From assembly GCF_004295125.1 (NCBI RefSeq), contig NZ_CP036170.1, positions 1,731,501-1,795,500 of the forward strand: a stretch of DNA of 64,000 bases, in the 5' to 3' direction. Source of the stretch: [Clostridium] scindens ATCC 35704 (lineage in GTDB: Bacteria > Bacillota > Clostridia > Lachnospirales > Lachnospiraceae). A program made the position numbers and the translations under genes. Shown in pieces: positions 63,864-64,000 of the stretch (the first letter of the stretch is position 1; every line of letters starts with the position of its first letter). Under the pieces are notes generated by a model, which did not search any database, was not told the origin of the DNA, and saw only the letters and a list, made by a program, of their open reading frames with translations.

Positions 63864-64000
63864 ATGAGAAAAAAGAGATTAGAACGGGAACTGAACCATC
63901 CGCATTTTGTCGGAGTCCGGCTTTCGGATATTGAGCTGGAACTTCTGGACAGGAAGGCGGAGATTCTGGGGGTGTCCAGATCCGAATGCCTGCGGAAACT
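63864..64000 (+). CDS. MobC-like relaxosome protein, 3' end outside the window
   Basis: First 45 codons only, with AAAGGAGGAACC before the ATG. RLERELNHPHFVGVRLSD, then IELELLDRKAEILGVSRSECLRK, is a ribbon-helix-helix DNA-binding pattern as in MobC-type mobilisation proteins, which bind oriT and help the relaxase. A relaxase gene is expected just to the right. Could also be another RHH regulator. Confidence 0.68.
   Translation, partial: MRKKRLERELNHPHFVGVRLSDIELELLDRKAEILGVSRSECLRK

Noticed and set aside
1-64000. CRISPR array or cas genes
   Set aside because: No regularly spaced 25-40 nt repeats and no Cas motifs seen; the large repeats are IS copies.
1-64000. tRNA or rRNA genes
   Set aside because: No cloverleaf with GGTTCRA-type T-arm or rRNA core sequence was recognised on either strand.

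Overview
The window looks like a chromosomal segment of a gut-type Clostridia, most likely Lachnospiraceae. The reasons are the Gram-positive layout, strong AGGAGG-type ribosome binding sites, FtsX-type ABC exporters with OmpR two-component systems, a ferredoxin-nitroreductase, a GlxK-type glycerate kinase and Tn1549/Tn916-style conjugative-element genes. The first ~6.9 kb is visibly richer in G+C and looks like core genome. Most of the rest is AT-rich and is accessory DNA crowded with insertion sequences. Species cannot be fixed from the sequence alone.

Layout. 1-5.7 kb: response regulator (cut by the left edge), histidine kinase, ABC ATPase and FtsX permease, then a ferredoxin-nitroreductase. 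5.7-6.8 kb: glycerate kinase on the minus strand. 7.0-8.6 kb: an IS110-family element with a strongly structured non-coding left end, a candidate bridge RNA. 8.7-10.1 kb: an IstB relic, a Phd/ParE-type toxin-antitoxin pair and another relic. 10.2-14.3 kb: an FtsX-type ABC exporter next to a decayed radical-SAM peptide maturase. 14.3-17 kb: a pseudoknot-like leader, a CD3324-like protein, an Ntn amidohydrolase overlapping a Vat-type acetyltransferase, and a conjugative-element sigma factor. 17.1-21.5 kb: an IS1182-type transposase gene split by an IS21-family element (IS21-1).

21.7-41.3 kb is a double RiPP (ribosomally made, modified peptide) island. It carries an XRE regulator, an Agr-like LytTR regulator and GHKL kinase, a lantibiotic precursor (lanA) and its LanM synthetase. 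Directly behind lies a thurincin H-like sactipeptide precursor with a SPASM radical-SAM maturase, an ABC transporter and an M50-type membrane protease. LanM is broken by a second IS21-1, which itself carries an insertion of a different IS21 element (IS21-2), and also by a homopolymer frameshift. The protease gene is broken by a second IS21-2. All four IS21-family insertions have exact target-site duplications, so the original genes can be rejoined in frame. 41.3-44.3 kb holds an IS66 element with a partly duplicated tnpA.

44.8-60.4 kb is a defence island: a YobI-type membrane P-loop NTPase, McrB/McrC (type IV restriction), a small nuclease-like protein, a type I restriction-modification operon (HsdR, HsdM with one in-frame amber stop, HsdS), and in the same run an ImmA/IrrE-type protease, an OLD-like ATPase and a small PD-(D/E)XK-like protein. 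60.9-64 kb contains small regulators, an IS91-family transposase, a repeat- and hairpin-rich stretch that looks like an oriT/mobilisation leader, and the start of a MobC-like protein cut by the right edge.

The observations most worth following are the thurincin H-like precursor with its regular predicted ring register, the IS110 leader RNA, the type I RM operon extended by protease, ATPase and nuclease genes, and the pseudoknot leader at 14.33 kb.
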